64,000 bases of DNA from Temperatibacter marinus (lineage in GTDB: Bacteria > Pseudomonadota > Alphaproteobacteria > Sphingomonadales > Kordiimonadaceae), in contig NZ_CP123872.1 in assembly GCF_031598375.1 (NCBI RefSeq), positions 372,001 to 436,000 of the forward strand, in the 5' to 3' direction. Position 1 is the first letter of the stretch; each line of letters begins with the position of its first letter. The notes beneath the pieces were generated by a model, which ran no database searches, was not told where the DNA came from, and saw only the letters and a list, made by a program, of their open reading frames with translations. Below, one piece after another: positions 17,119-25,911 of this stretch. Both the position numbers and the translations under genes were made by a program.

Positions 17119-17391
17119 TCAAGTTGCACTTAGTTTGACTGAGGTAAGTGTACGGGTCAAGAAATAGATAGTTTGACCGTTCTTAAAAAGGCTCTTAGTT
17201 GAAAATTTTTCGCGAGCGCACAAAAAATAAGACGCCAAAAGCTTCTTATGCTTTTGACGTCTCTTGTATGGGGCGCCCTTGCCTTTTTTTGAGGGAAGAA
17301 TTCGAGCTCTGTTCTGTTTTTCTTCCAGAGCTTTAGCAGCTAAATTCCTGATTTTGATCTCAGGAGCACTGCCTTTAATTTTTGCAGTCAT
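17119..17391 (-). CDS. arfA: ArfA-like alternative ribosome-rescue factor with internal terminator
   Basis: The open frame has 90 codons with a strong AAGGAG site 8 nt before the ATG. Residues 34-50 (SKKGKGAPYKRRQKHKK) match the basic KKGKGxYxRK core of ArfA, the factor that rescues ribosomes stalled on non-stop mRNA by recruiting RF2. Residues 13-30 would be the preceding helical segment. An intrinsic terminator lies inside the frame, its T-tract falling on codons 55-57, so the mRNA should end without a stop codon and the product be about 55 residues. This is the hallmark of ArfA genes, which are repressed by tmRNA tagging. The remaining 33 codons then overlap the leader of the next gene. 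No family search was possible; a basic unrelated peptide is the alternative. Confidence 0.72.
   Translation of the reverse strand: MTAKIKGSAPEIKIRNLAAKALEEKQNRARILPSKKGKGAPYKRRQKHKKLLASYFLCAREKFSTKSLFKNGQTIYFLTRTLTSVKLSAT
17222..17262 (-). terminator. Intrinsic terminator inside the ArfA-like reading frame
   Basis: Minus strand: AGACGTCAAAAGC, loop ATAAGAA, then GCTTTTGGCGTCT (12 pairs, one mismatch) followed directly by TATTTTTT. It lies over codons 44-57 of the 90-codon frame, not after its stop codon. Confidence 0.85.
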
Positions 17392-17443
17392 TTTCTCATC
17401 TCCTTTTGAGGAGCAGAGCTATACCAGATTAAGATGCAAAACG

Positions 17444-17465
17444 ATAGCCTCAGATTAAAGGCTAT
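17444..17465 (-). terminator. Possible weak terminator after the halogenase-like gene
   Basis: ATAGCCT and AGGCTAT (7 bp) overlap the stop codon of the halogenase-like gene and are followed on the minus strand by CGTTTTG. The T-tract is short. Confidence 0.35.
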
Positions 17466-18948
17466 TTAAGAATTGCTTATGGGTTGGTAATTGTTGTGCT
17501 GCCCGTTCCATAATTACATTGAGGTTTTGTAGATATTCAGCACTTTCTTCCACAGTGACTTGGTCTGCAATCGGATTGTGATAGTTAGGTATAATGCCCT
17601 GACCTACCATCACTTGAAGCCAGCCTTCACCCGTGAATAATTCATTATCTTCTCTGTAGACAAAACCGTTATGCTTAAAACTCTCAATGCGCTGCTGTAG
17701 GGAGTGTGGCACGTCCATCGTTCTTACATAGTTCCAAAACTCGCTATCGTCTCGCTCAGTCACATGATAATGAAGGATAATAAAATCTCGAATTCTTTCA
17801 TATTCGAAATCCATTCGATTATTATAGTCTCTCGCATTGAGACTGCAATCTTGCGACGAGGGGAAATGCATCACTAAATTTGTAATCCCCATTTGGACCA
17901 AATGAATACTGGTACTTTCTAAAGGTTCAATAAACCCACTGGCTAAACCAATAGATATGACATTTTTATCCCAAATTTTTGACCGCTTACCGGCCGTAAA
18001 TTTAAGCTGCATTGGATCCTTGAGTGCTTCACCTTCAAGATTGTTCATTAAAATTTCTGCCGCTGTCTCATCCGTCATGAAAGCACTGGCATAAACATGA
18101 CCATTGCCTGTGCGATGCTGCAAAGGGATGCGCCACTGCCACCCGGCGCTATGAGCAATAGACTGCGTATAAGGCCTATAAGGCGAATTATCGTTACTAC
18201 ACGGAACTGCATAAGCCCGATCACATGGCAGCCATTTCGACCAATCTTCATACCCAGAATTGAGTGCCCCATTAATCAACAGCGCTCGAAACCCTGAGCA
18301 ATCAATAAAAAGATCAGCCTCAATTTTCGTCCCATTTTCAAGCTCTACACTTGTCACACAGCCAGATTCGCTATCTTGATGGACGGCGACAATTTTACCT
18401 TCTGTGCGAACAACTCCCTTATCCTCAGAATAGTGACGTAGGAATTTTGCATACAATCCAGCATCAAAATGAAAAGCCCATGAGAGCCCATCCAAAGGTG
18501 TATTCTTGATTTTGGTTACAGGAGCAAATTTATTGGCTTGAGCCGCAATGTTATTAAACGAATAGGACGACAAATCTTTAGCTTTGCCCTCTTTCAGGCA
18601 TTTTTGCCAATAAACATGAAAGGGGGTAATCCCAATTTTGCGCCCCACATAACCAAACCCATGAAGATAACTATCCCCTTTTTGTCCCCAGTTCTGGAAT
18701 TCAATTGCGAGCTTAATACTGCCTTTTGTTGCCTTTAAAAAGTCCATCTCATCAATGCCAAGATACCCATTAAAGGATCGAATTGGAGGGATTGTCGCTT
18801 CACCAACCCCGACAGTGGAAATCGCATCGGATTCGATCAATTCAATCTCCATCGTTTTCTCAAAAGATTTAGCGAGCATTGCTGCTGACATCCATCCAGA
18901 TGTACCGCCCCCGACAACAACAATTTTTTTAATTGGCTTAGCCTTCAT
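17455..18948 (-). CDS. Flavin-dependent tryptophan halogenase family protein
   Basis: 497 residues of the PrnA/RebH fold: FAD motif VVVGGGTSGWMSA (11-23), the catalytic lysine at exactly residue 79 (GSIKLAIEFQNWG) as in PrnA, and the WxWxIP motif (GWQWRIPL, about 272) that blocks monooxygenase chemistry. GVGEATIPP (47-55) is also typical. It sits directly after a TonB receptor and near a glucokinase, LacI regulator and sugar transporter. In Caulobacter and sphingomonads many such proteins live in glycan-uptake loci rather than antibiotic clusters, so tryptophan may not be the substrate. FADH2 would have to come from an unlinked flavin reductase. Confidence 0.92.
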   Translation of the reverse strand: MKAKPIKKIVVVGGGTSGWMSAAMLAKSFEKTMEIELIESDAISTVGVGEATIPPIRSFNGYLGIDEMDFLKATKGSIKLAIEFQNWGQKGDSYLHGFGYVGRKIGITPFHVYWQKCLKEGKAKDLSSYSFNNIAAQANKFAPVTKIKNTPLDGLSWAFHFDAGLYAKFLRHYSEDKGVVRTEGKIVAVHQDSESGCVTSVELENGTKIEADLFIDCSGFRALLINGALNSGYEDWSKWLPCDRAYAVPCSNDNSPYRPYTQSIAHSAGWQWRIPLQHRTGNGHVYASAFMTDETAAEILMNNLEGEALKDPMQLKFTAGKRSKIWDKNVISIGLASGFIEPLESTSIHLVQMGITNLVMHFPSSQDCSLNARDYNNRMDFEYERIRDFIILHYHVTERDDSEFWNYVRTMDVPHSLQQRIESFKHNGFVYREDNELFTGEGWLQVMVGQGIIPNYHNPIADQVTVEESAEYLQNLNVIMERAAQQLPTHKQFLNSL

Positions 18949-18982
18949 GATTCCTCATCCCTCACTCTCATCATCCCTCAAA

Positions 18983-19013
18983 GAAAAACCCTGCCAGCAC
19001 TATACTGACAGGG
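18983..19013 (-). terminator. Intrinsic terminator after the TonB receptor
   Basis: CCCTGTCAG and CTGGCAGGG (one mismatch) with a 7-nt loop, then TTTTTCTTT on the minus strand. It lies between the receptor and the halogenase-like gene, so the latter is expressed by read-through or its own promoter. Confidence 0.75.
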
Positions 19014-19046
19014 ACTTGATTATAGCAAGATGTAACCATCTCATGA

Positions 19047-21794
19047 TTACATTTTATAGGTAAAACCTAACATGAAGTTACGACCATATGTGTGGAAGTT
19101 CTTCGGTAGATTATCGTTACCATTAATGATCTGCTTGAATGGCTCGTTGGTTAGGTTAGATCCCTGAAGATAAAGGGTTACGCCTTCAAAACCTTGAGTA
19201 GACAAGTCATAGGAAACCTGCGCATCAACGATCATTTCTCCAACAGCCTCTATCTCTTCACGGCTCAGGCCAATTGCAAAAGCCTCTGCAAGGAAACTCG
19301 AACGATAGCGAGCACTCAGGCGCGCTGAGAAACCTGTGTCATTCTCATAATAAACAGTGCCGTTCACAACTTTTTCAGACAAGCCCGGCAAACGTGTTTC
19401 AACAGAATCAGGTGTTTCCTTCACATTTGATTTGGTCAGAGAAGCACTGCCTATGAAACCAAAGTCTTTCAGGTTTTCACTAAAGGTAGAGAATGGCAAT
19501 GACAGAGAGGCCTCAAGACCATAAATCTTACCGCTTCCCCCATTTTCAGGCTGAGAGATCAACCCAAGATTAGTCCACGGGGCACCATCAAGTGTTGTAT
19601 CGATTTGATCTAGGAAGGGACTGAAGTCATACTCAGTACTTTGATTATAGTGAAAGTTATCTAGCTTTTTATAGAAACCGGCCAAGGCAACATAACCACC
19701 TTCATCAAAGTAATGCTCATAGCCAAGGTCGAACTGCCAGCTCATCCATGGACGAAGATATGGGTTACCCCCACCGCCGCTCCAAGGAGAATTTCTAAGA
19801 TCACCCGTATTATTATCAGCGTTACCACCAAAATAGTTAATACTGCGTGTCGCATTCATCTGATCCATGCGAGCACGAGCCATTACTCGTGCCACACCAA
19901 GGCGCACTTTTCCTGCTTCACTCACTTCAAAAGACAAGTTCATGCTTGGAAGAACTTTCCAGTATTTATCGCCTTCTGTGATTAAATTTGGACCTGTTGG
20001 CTCAACTTGAGTACCTGTAGAAGATTGATCTGTATGAACAACATGTAACCCAACATTACCAGTCACAGGCGTATCGCCTAAAGTGGCATCAACATTTGCC
20101 ATCACATAAGCATTGAACACTTTTTCATTCACAGACCAATCGTTGGTCAATGCGTTAATTTCATTCTCAGGAGAGAAGAAGTAAACACCACTGTCTACCA
20201 ACGCACGTGCATCATAGCTAAAGCTATCCCCTAAACCCATGAAGCCTAGAGATGTTGGTTCTAAAAGATACTCTGAAGGCACAGAAACGACATTTGGATA
20301 ATCATTCAATGTAAGGAAAAAGCCATCACGTGTGTGCTCTTTGCTGCGATCACTGTAGCGAATTCCATATTCAATAGAATTAATCGGACCATCAAGCTGT
20401 TGAACTGCTGCCAATTTAATCGCAGCCATATCATCTTTCGATGTTTCCTGGTTTCTGAAGCCATCTTGACTATCACACTGCCAGCCTAGTGCCTCTGTAC
20501 AAAGAGGACCACCCCAACCAAGATTATCACCTAGACCCCATACATTAGGATCTGCAAAATCAAGGTTAGAAGAGAATACTGCACCATTTTCGCCAGTCAT
20601 GGCATATCCAACGTCACTGCCAGGTCCAGACTGACCTCGGCCATTTGAAGCATAAGTCTCATAAGCGGCGAAATTCCGTTTTGCCTCAGAATAACTCACA
20701 TCTAATTCGAAACTCAAATCATCGGATGCATCATATTCGACGTTAAAGCCTGCAGCGAACGTTTCAACTTTACGATCAGAAAAGTCATTACGGGCCATTG
20801 TATGCAGGCCTTGCATGATGCCTTCAGTCACAACACCGTCTTCTACTGAAATAATGTCGATGCTATCTTTTGTATAGCCAGCAATTTCTTGACCACGAAG
20901 TGTTTGCTCGTCGTCAAACTTTGAGTACATCACGTCTAAGCGGAACCGCACATCGTCTGTGGCTTTAACTTCTACAACACCCAGAAGTCCATCACGGGTA
21001 AGTTCGTTAGACTTTACATAAGGCTTGGCACCATCAAGGAACAATCCAGAATCACCATCGGCATCTGTTTGCTCTGAATATCCCCAGTAGTGAATATATT
21101 GTTCTTGAATAGGCTGAACCATGCGTGAATAGCCAAGAGCATATCCGACTGTTCCGTCTTCATTCTGACCAATATAAGCGATATTGCCTCTATACCCTTT
21201 GCTTGACGTCCCAGAATTTAAGGCGCCTTTATCACTCAGTTCACCGCGAAGACCCACGACAAATTGTGGCTCATCATAAGCCAGTGGACGAACAGTCTGC
21301 ATATCGACTGTACCGCCAATAGCCTGAGATGTCAGGGTAGCATCAGGTGTTTTATAAACAGTCGCGCCAGTTATCAATTCAGAAGGGAATTGATCATACT
21401 CAACACCACGGTTATTATCCGAAGACACAAGCTCACGTCCATTCAACGTTGTTGTTGTAAAGTCTGGAGCAAGGCCGCGAATAGAAATTTTATTGGCACG
21501 TCCATCAAAACGCTGAGCCGCCAGACCAGGCAACCGAGCAAGAGATTCACCGATAGACGCATCTGGCAATTTACCAATATCTTCTGCTGAAATAGCTTCG
21601 ACAATTGAGGAGCTATTTCTTTTCTTCGCTACAGAATTGCGAATAGACGCCCGAATACCTGTAACTGTAATTTCTTCTAGATTTTCTTCATCTGTATCCT
21701 GCGCCACAGTCGTCGCAGGTGATACAAGAAGTGCGAGTGTTGTTGCAGCACTTGTCAACAATCTTGCACGATACCGATTCAATTCAAGATCCAT
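19047..21794 (-). CDS. TonB-dependent receptor, Caulobacter/Xanthomonas type (TIGR01782-like)
   Basis: Outer-membrane receptor of 915 residues: signal peptide ending near VAQDTDEEN, a TonB box (EEITVTG, about 40-46), plug domain (SAEDIGKLPDASIGESLARLPGLA; IRGLAPDFTTTTLNGRE; GGTVDMQTVRPL), then a 22-strand-type barrel ending NFMLGFTYKM with a C-terminal hydrophobic residue. The type is used for oligosaccharide import. AAGGGAGGG lies before the ATG. With the sugar transporter, glucokinase and LacI regulator next door, the ligand is probably a glucose-containing saccharide. Confidence 0.95.
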   Translation of the reverse strand: MDLELNRYRARLLTSAATTLALLVSPATTVAQDTDEENLEEITVTGIRASIRNSVAKKRNSSSIVEAISAEDIGKLPDASIGESLARLPGLAAQRFDGRANKISIRGLAPDFTTTTLNGRELVSSDNNRGVEYDQFPSELITGATVYKTPDATLTSQAIGGTVDMQTVRPLAYDEPQFVVGLRGELSDKGALNSGTSSKGYRGNIAYIGQNEDGTVGYALGYSRMVQPIQEQYIHYWGYSEQTDADGDSGLFLDGAKPYVKSNELTRDGLLGVVEVKATDDVRFRLDVMYSKFDDEQTLRGQEIAGYTKDSIDIISVEDGVVTEGIMQGLHTMARNDFSDRKVETFAAGFNVEYDASDDLSFELDVSYSEAKRNFAAYETYASNGRGQSGPGSDVGYAMTGENGAVFSSNLDFADPNVWGLGDNLGWGGPLCTEALGWQCDSQDGFRNQETSKDDMAAIKLAAVQQLDGPINSIEYGIRYSDRSKEHTRDGFFLTLNDYPNVVSVPSEYLLEPTSLGFMGLGDSFSYDARALVDSGVYFFSPENEINALTNDWSVNEKVFNAYVMANVDATLGDTPVTGNVGLHVVHTDQSSTGTQVEPTGPNLITEGDKYWKVLPSMNLSFEVSEAGKVRLGVARVMARARMDQMNATRSINYFGGNADNNTGDLRNSPWSGGGGNPYLRPWMSWQFDLGYEHYFDEGGYVALAGFYKKLDNFHYNQSTEYDFSPFLDQIDTTLDGAPWTNLGLISQPENGGSGKIYGLEASLSLPFSTFSENLKDFGFIGSASLTKSNVKETPDSVETRLPGLSEKVVNGTVYYENDTGFSARLSARYRSSFLAEAFAIGLSREEIEAVGEMIVDAQVSYDLSTQGFEGVTLYLQGSNLTNEPFKQIINGNDNLPKNFHTYGRNFMLGFTYKM

Positions 21795-21822
21795 TTGGTT
21801 TCCCTCCCTTATGGATTATGAT

Positions 21823-21850
21823 AAAAACAAAGGGAGAAAGCCCTTTTTTC
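21823..21850 (-). terminator. Terminator-like hairpin in the TonB receptor leader
   Basis: AAAGGG and CCCTTT (6 bp, 6-nt loop) followed on the minus strand by GTTTTT, placed about 15 nt before the receptor Shine-Dalgarno. It could attenuate the receptor mRNA, but the stem is short. Confidence 0.35.
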
Positions 21851-22068
21851 AATCAAAAAGGCACCCTCCCACTCTTAACGCTCTTCGAATATTGCAATTT
21901 TATGTAAACTTGTCAAATACATCTTACAATATCACCGTAGAACTGTCACATATAAGTCACAATAAATTAGTCATAAATGTTGATATACAGGGCTTTGTTG
22001 AATAAATTCTATGCAAGGAAATCGCGTACCTAGCCCGAACATTCTTTGAAATTATTTATGCAAATGTT

Positions 22069-22080
22069 TGCAAATTTGCA
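22069..22080. promoter_or_regulatory. Candidate operator upstream of the TonB receptor
   Basis: Perfect 12-bp palindrome TGCAAATTTGCA, preceded at 10-bp spacing by another TGCAAAT. It differs from the TGACAGC operators elsewhere in the locus. The regulator is unknown and chance in AT-rich DNA is possible. Confidence 0.3.
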
Positions 22081-22151
22081 TTTTATGGAATATTTAACAT
22101 CAAATTAGCGAATCAAAAGTGGTCGAACAATGGGTCAAAATAAACCCCGCC

Positions 22152-22180
22152 ACAAAAAAAGCCGGGCAGAGGCCCAGCTT
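22152..22180 (-). terminator. Intrinsic terminator of glk
   Basis: AAGCTGGGC and GCCCGGCTT (one mismatch, loop CTCT) followed by TTTTTTT on the minus strand, 27 nt after the stop codon. Confidence 0.85.
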
Positions 22181-22206
22181 GATGAAATCCAAAAAGAGAA
22201 AATGTG

Positions 22207-23166
22207 TTATGCGACGGCCGCCCCGATCAAGGCTGCATTTGGGGAAACAATTAAATTTACAGGCACATCCTCCAGATATCCTCGCATAGGTCCCTTTGAG
22301 ACAAACCGGCTGGCCAAGTCACTCTTATCTAATAAAGCGACAATCTTTGGCAAAATACCACCCCCAAAAAACACACCGCCCCGCCCGCCATGGGCAAGCA
22401 CCATATCCCCAGCGATACTTCCTAAAATTGAGAGAAAGACCTGAACCGCCCTTTGACAAGAAGGCTCCGAACCATCGATAGCTGCCGCACTAATTTCTGC
22501 AGGGCGTAATTCAGCATTGCCGCTACCGGCATAATCAACAAGAAAGCGATGAATACGCTGAAGCCCCGCACCACTCATTAACGTTTCTACAGAGACATGC
22601 TCGTCTTCTCTGCGTAAATATTGGCAAAGGTCCTCTTCCAACTTCGTCACAGGAGCATATGAAACATGCCCTCCTTCAGTAGAAATAACGTGGAACTTTC
22701 CATCTACCTTCAATAGCTGCGCTACTCCAAAGCCTGTCCCTGGACCCATGACGCTGATGGGCGCCCCTTCAACAGGTGTCCCGCCTTTTATAGACATGGT
22801 GTGAGGCTCTGTTAGGTAACCGGCTGCGTAGGCCAATGCACCAAAGTCATTCAAAAAACCCATCTCCGACAAAGAGAGAGTTGATTTGATTTGAGAGGCA
22901 TCCTCATGCCAATCCAGATTTGTTAGATGCCCCGTTTGGCCGCAAGTTGGTCCTGCAATCGCGATTTTTGCTGACAAGCCTTTTGGCAAACCTGCCTCTT
23001 CGATGAAAGCCCCAATCATTGGCGACAGCCCCGCAAAGTCAGCACTAAGATACGTATGCATCTCACCGATAACAGGCATGGGCGAACCCTGATTAAAAGT
23101 TGCCAAAGCCAAGCGACCATTGGTGCCGCCGATATCCCCTACGATTACTGATTTTTGACTAGTCAC
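22207..23166 (-). CDS. glk: Glucokinase (Glk, bacterial type)
   Basis: Phosphorylates glucose to glucose-6-phosphate with ATP. 319 residues: phosphate-1 motif VGDIGGTNGRLAL near the N-terminus, FLNDFGALAYA (catalytic Asp) about 104, GPGTGFGVAQL about 138, and STEGGHVSYAP (substrate-binding Glu/His) about 160. It is the E. coli Glk type rather than ROK. GTG start at 23166 with AAAGG upstream. Its promoter carries a perfect palindromic operator shared with the divergent lacI-type gene, so it should be induced by the transported sugar. Confidence 0.93.
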   Translation of the reverse strand: MTSQKSVIVGDIGGTNGRLALATFNQGSPMPVIGEMHTYLSADFAGLSPMIGAFIEEAGLPKGLSAKIAIAGPTCGQTGHLTNLDWHEDASQIKSTLSLSEMGFLNDFGALAYAAGYLTEPHTMSIKGGTPVEGAPISVMGPGTGFGVAQLLKVDGKFHVISTEGGHVSYAPVTKLEEDLCQYLRREDEHVSVETLMSGAGLQRIHRFLVDYAGSGNAELRPAEISAAAIDGSEPSCQRAVQVFLSILGSIAGDMVLAHGGRGGVFFGGGILPKIVALLDKSDLASRFVSKGPMRGYLEDVPVNLIVSPNAALIGAAVA

Positions 23167-23274
23167 GGTTAAAGCCTTTAAATTCGCGCGTAAACTCTTT
23201 AACTTTGATTGACTGATTCAGGGGCCAATCTAGAAGTCTGCACTATATTTAACACAGAAGTGCCCTTCTTCTAT

Positions 23275-23302
23275 ATATAATTGACAGCGCTGTCAATTAT
23301 AT
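23275..23302. promoter_or_regulatory. LacI-family operator between glk and its regulator
   Basis: A perfect 28-bp palindrome centred on TTGACAGC/GCTGTCAA (23281-23296), with a central CpG-containing GCGC as in LacI-family operators. It overlaps a TTGACA -35 element for glk. The same 14-bp core recurs at 26224 before the MFS transporter gene. Confidence 0.75.
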
Positions 23303-23394
23303 TGACGACCGCCCCTCTTATCCTCTAAAGTGGTCCATAAGAATGAGGCAAGCTTCGCCGAAAAAACAAAATAAGATCAAAGGCCCATGTTTAT

Positions 23395-24408
23395 ATGACA
23401 AAAGCTATCATTGATGATGTTGCTAACTTAGCTGGGGTTTCCATCAAAACAGTCTCACGGGTGATGAATAAAGAACCGAACGTGCGCGCAACAACACGCG
23501 AGAAAGTCCTTAAGGCTGCTGATGAATTAAACTACAAGCCAAACCAATCCGCAAGAGGCTTGGCCGGCAACAAAACCTATCTTATTGCGTTGCTGTATGA
23601 CAACCCTGGCCCAAGCTATATGGCAAACATCCAAACTGGTATTCTAGAAACTTGTGAAGCACAGGGTTATGGCATGGTTTTAAAACCTGTCACATGTGAA
23701 GGGGAAGTGCCTTTGCTTGAACAAGTCTTAGACTTTATGGCTCACTCGCGAGTAGATGGTCTCATCTTAACTCCTCCGGTCTGTGATGATGTTATTTTCA
23801 AAAGCCTCCTTACAGAGAAAAACATTCCTTATGTTTCTGTGGCACCGCCAGATCGCGGTGACAAATTAGCTGTCCTTATTGATGATCGCCGTGCTGCAGC
23901 TGAAATGACTGATCACCTCATCGATCTTGGCCATAAGAAAATTGCCTTCATCAAAGGTGACCCTGCTCATGGCGCTGGCAAACTAAGATATAATGGTTTT
24001 GTCGATGCAATGAAAAAATCGAACCTTCCCATAGAGTCAGATCTTATTGAAGAAGGCATGTTCACCTTTGACTCTGGGATCAGAGCAGCCGAGAATTATC
24101 TAAACTTAGATCCAATGCCAACCGCTATTTTCTCTGCCAATGACGAGATGGCTTCAGGCGTCATGCAAAAATTATCAGAAAAAGGCTATCACATCCCCAA
24201 AGACATCTCAGTGGTTGGATTTGATGACACACCAATATCGCGGCAAATCTGGCCCCCGATGACCACTGTTCATCAACCCGTCCGCTCCATGGGGCGCCTA
24301 GCCTGCGAAATCCTTCTTCATGCTGTCAATAACCGTGAAGGGGAACGAACACTAGAAATCCCATTCAATATGGAATTTAGAAAAAGCAGTGGCACTTTGC
24401 CCGCGTAA
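23395..24408 (+). CDS. LacI-family transcriptional regulator
   Basis: 337 residues. N-terminal helix-turn-helix TKAIIDDVANLAGVSIKTVSRVMN with the hinge helix LNYKPNQSARGLAG (about 48-61), then a periplasmic-binding-like sugar domain (PDRGDKLAVLIDDRRAAAEMTDHLIDLGHKKIAFI; FSANDEMASGVM; VVGFDDTPISRQIWPPMTTVHQP). It resembles the SalR/CelR-type regulators of Caulobacter sugar loci. It diverges from glk across the palindromic operator and most likely represses glk, the MFS gene and itself until the sugar binds. Confidence 0.93.
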   Translation: MTKAIIDDVANLAGVSIKTVSRVMNKEPNVRATTREKVLKAADELNYKPNQSARGLAGNKTYLIALLYDNPGPSYMANIQTGILETCEAQGYGMVLKPVTCEGEVPLLEQVLDFMAHSRVDGLILTPPVCDDVIFKSLLTEKNIPYVSVAPPDRGDKLAVLIDDRRAAAEMTDHLIDLGHKKIAFIKGDPAHGAGKLRYNGFVDAMKKSNLPIESDLIEEGMFTFDSGIRAAENYLNLDPMPTAIFSANDEMASGVMQKLSEKGYHIPKDISVVGFDDTPISRQIWPPMTTVHQPVRSMGRLACEILLHAVNNREGERTLEIPFNMEFRKSSGTLPA

Positions 24409-24444
24409 GCCACCAACTCTTTTCTCATCAAGTAACGGGGCTCT

Positions 24445-25911
24445 TTACTGGGTTTTGCCTGAAGGGGCCGTCGACGAACCAAGAGGCTTTACCTGCGTCC
24501 ACGCGATGGTAGACAAACCTAGCGAAAGTGTTGCGATGGCAAAAATAATGTTTTTATCAGCAACACTAGAGATCAACACACCGATTGCTAAAGAAGATAG
24601 CAACTGCGGCAAGACTACTGCAAGGTTAAATAATCCCATAAAGGTACCCATTAAAGTTCCGTCAACACGCTGAGACATAATAGCGAAAGGCAAACTAATA
24701 ATTGCTGCCCAACCAACCCCACAGATGGCCATAAAGAAGTAAATGGCATAGACAGAATCTGCCAAACCCCATATGCCAGCATATCCAAGTGTCATGACAA
24801 AGAGACAAGCTGTATGTACACGTACGCGGCCAAATTTCTGAGAAAGAGGCTCAAGCAGAATGGCCGGTAATAAAGCAGAGACTGCACTTAGGACCAAAAA
24901 GGCAATATCAATCACCTGCCCGACACTGTCATCAGAAAGCGTTGGAAATTTAAAATCTAAATAGGCAAACATATAAACAAACATGGTTTGCACGCCAATC
25001 CAACTAAAGGAATGTGCTGCAAGAACCTTCTTAAAACCTAAAAGAGATGGTTTATCAACTTGGTCTACAGGCTCTTTTTTAAGCAATGTATCTGCCATTA
25101 AATAGACTGTTGCCAGACCAAAGATTATTTCCGGCCAATAGTGATTTGGCGCCTCAGATACATGAATGCCATTGATCAATTTATCACCAAGTATATAGAC
25201 ATTATATGCAAGCAAGGACCACAGCGGTCTAATGGCAAGCATAATCTGCGTAACAGAGAAGGTCTGTTTCAGATTGTTTTCTTCCTCCTCAAGACTAATC
25301 ACCTCAGGTTCTTGGATAAAGAAAGGCGGAAGGAGAGAACAGACGAGAACAAGAACAACTCCAAAATAAATGAGAAACTCTTTCCCGAAATAAGCCCCTA
25401 TTGCATAGGCCATCACCCCAAAGGTGCCCGAGACAGTCTGCATCCAAGTATATCCTCGCGTTCGCTCTGGCCCGTCTGGAGTCACATCTGCAATAATCGA
25501 CCGAGTGGGATTGAAACTAACATTAATCGATAAATCCAAAAATAATGTAGTCACGATGGCAACCCCCAAGATACCTTCGATACCTAATTTATCAGTGATG
25601 ACATCGAGATTAGGCAGAGCGAAAAGCATTAATGTTGCTAGAACGCCGCCGATGAGCATGAAGGGTCTACGACGACCACCCCAAAACCAGACTTTATCAC
25701 TAATAACGCCGATAATAACCTGCCCTAAGATACCCGCAATAGGCCCTCCAGCCCATACGAGGCCGACTTCATGCACCTCAAGGCCATATTTAGCACTCAT
25801 AATCCAGCTCAATGCTGCTATCTGAACAGACAAGGCAAAACCCATTGCTGTCGCAGGCAAACTCAGCAGCATATAGAATGGTGTCTTAAGGTTTTTTTGA
25901 ATTTTCAGCAT
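24445..25911 (-). CDS. MFS sugar transporter (GPH/SLC45-like, maltose/sucrose type)
   Basis: 488 residues from ATG 25911 with about 12 transmembrane helices. The first loop carries WAGGPIAGILGQVIIGVISDKVWFWGGRRRPFMLIGG, typical of glycoside:cation symporters of the sucrose/maltose kind, with the DKxxxxGRRRP inner-membrane motif, and FNPTRSIIADVTPDGPERTRGYTWMQ. The likely job is inner-membrane import of the disaccharide delivered by the TonB receptor. No glucosidase gene is in the window, so hydrolysis must be encoded elsewhere. A 290-nt structured leader and a LacI operator precede it. An upstream in-frame start (25944) lacks a good site. Confidence 0.9.
   Translation of the reverse strand: MLKIQKNLKTPFYMLLSLPATAMGFALSVQIAALSWIMSAKYGLEVHEVGLVWAGGPIAGILGQVIIGVISDKVWFWGGRRRPFMLIGGVLATLMLFALPNLDVITDKLGIEGILGVAIVTTLFLDLSINVSFNPTRSIIADVTPDGPERTRGYTWMQTVSGTFGVMAYAIGAYFGKEFLIYFGVVLVLVCSLLPPFFIQEPEVISLEEEENNLKQTFSVTQIMLAIRPLWSLLAYNVYILGDKLINGIHVSEAPNHYWPEIIFGLATVYLMADTLLKKEPVDQVDKPSLLGFKKVLAAHSFSWIGVQTMFVYMFAYLDFKFPTLSDDSVGQVIDIAFLVLSAVSALLPAILLEPLSQKFGRVRVHTACLFVMTLGYAGIWGLADSVYAIYFFMAICGVGWAAIISLPFAIMSQRVDGTLMGTFMGLFNLAVVLPQLLSSLAIGVLISSVADKNIIFAIATLSLGLSTIAWTQVKPLGSSTAPSGKTQ

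Larger units (their letters stand above)
21795..22206. other. Intergenic region between TonB receptor and glucokinase
   Basis: 412 nt without a credible gene. From left to right on the plus strand it holds the receptor Shine-Dalgarno, a terminator-like hairpin in its probable leader (21823-21850), an AT-rich promoter zone, a TGCAAA palindrome (22069-22080) and the glucokinase terminator (22152-22180). Confidence 0.6.

Noticed and set aside
17119-17391. Ordinary 90-residue protein
   Set aside because: A strong intrinsic terminator lies at codons 44-57, the core matches ArfA, and the last 33 codons overlap the leader of the next gene.
17455-18948. Halogenated natural-product gene cluster
   Set aside because: No NRPS, PKS, transferase or resistance genes lie nearby; the neighbours are sugar-uptake genes.
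22130-22444. Plus-strand 104-codon frame opposite glk
   Set aside because: It crosses the glk terminator and runs antisense to a clear glucokinase gene, with Pro/Lys-rich shadow composition.
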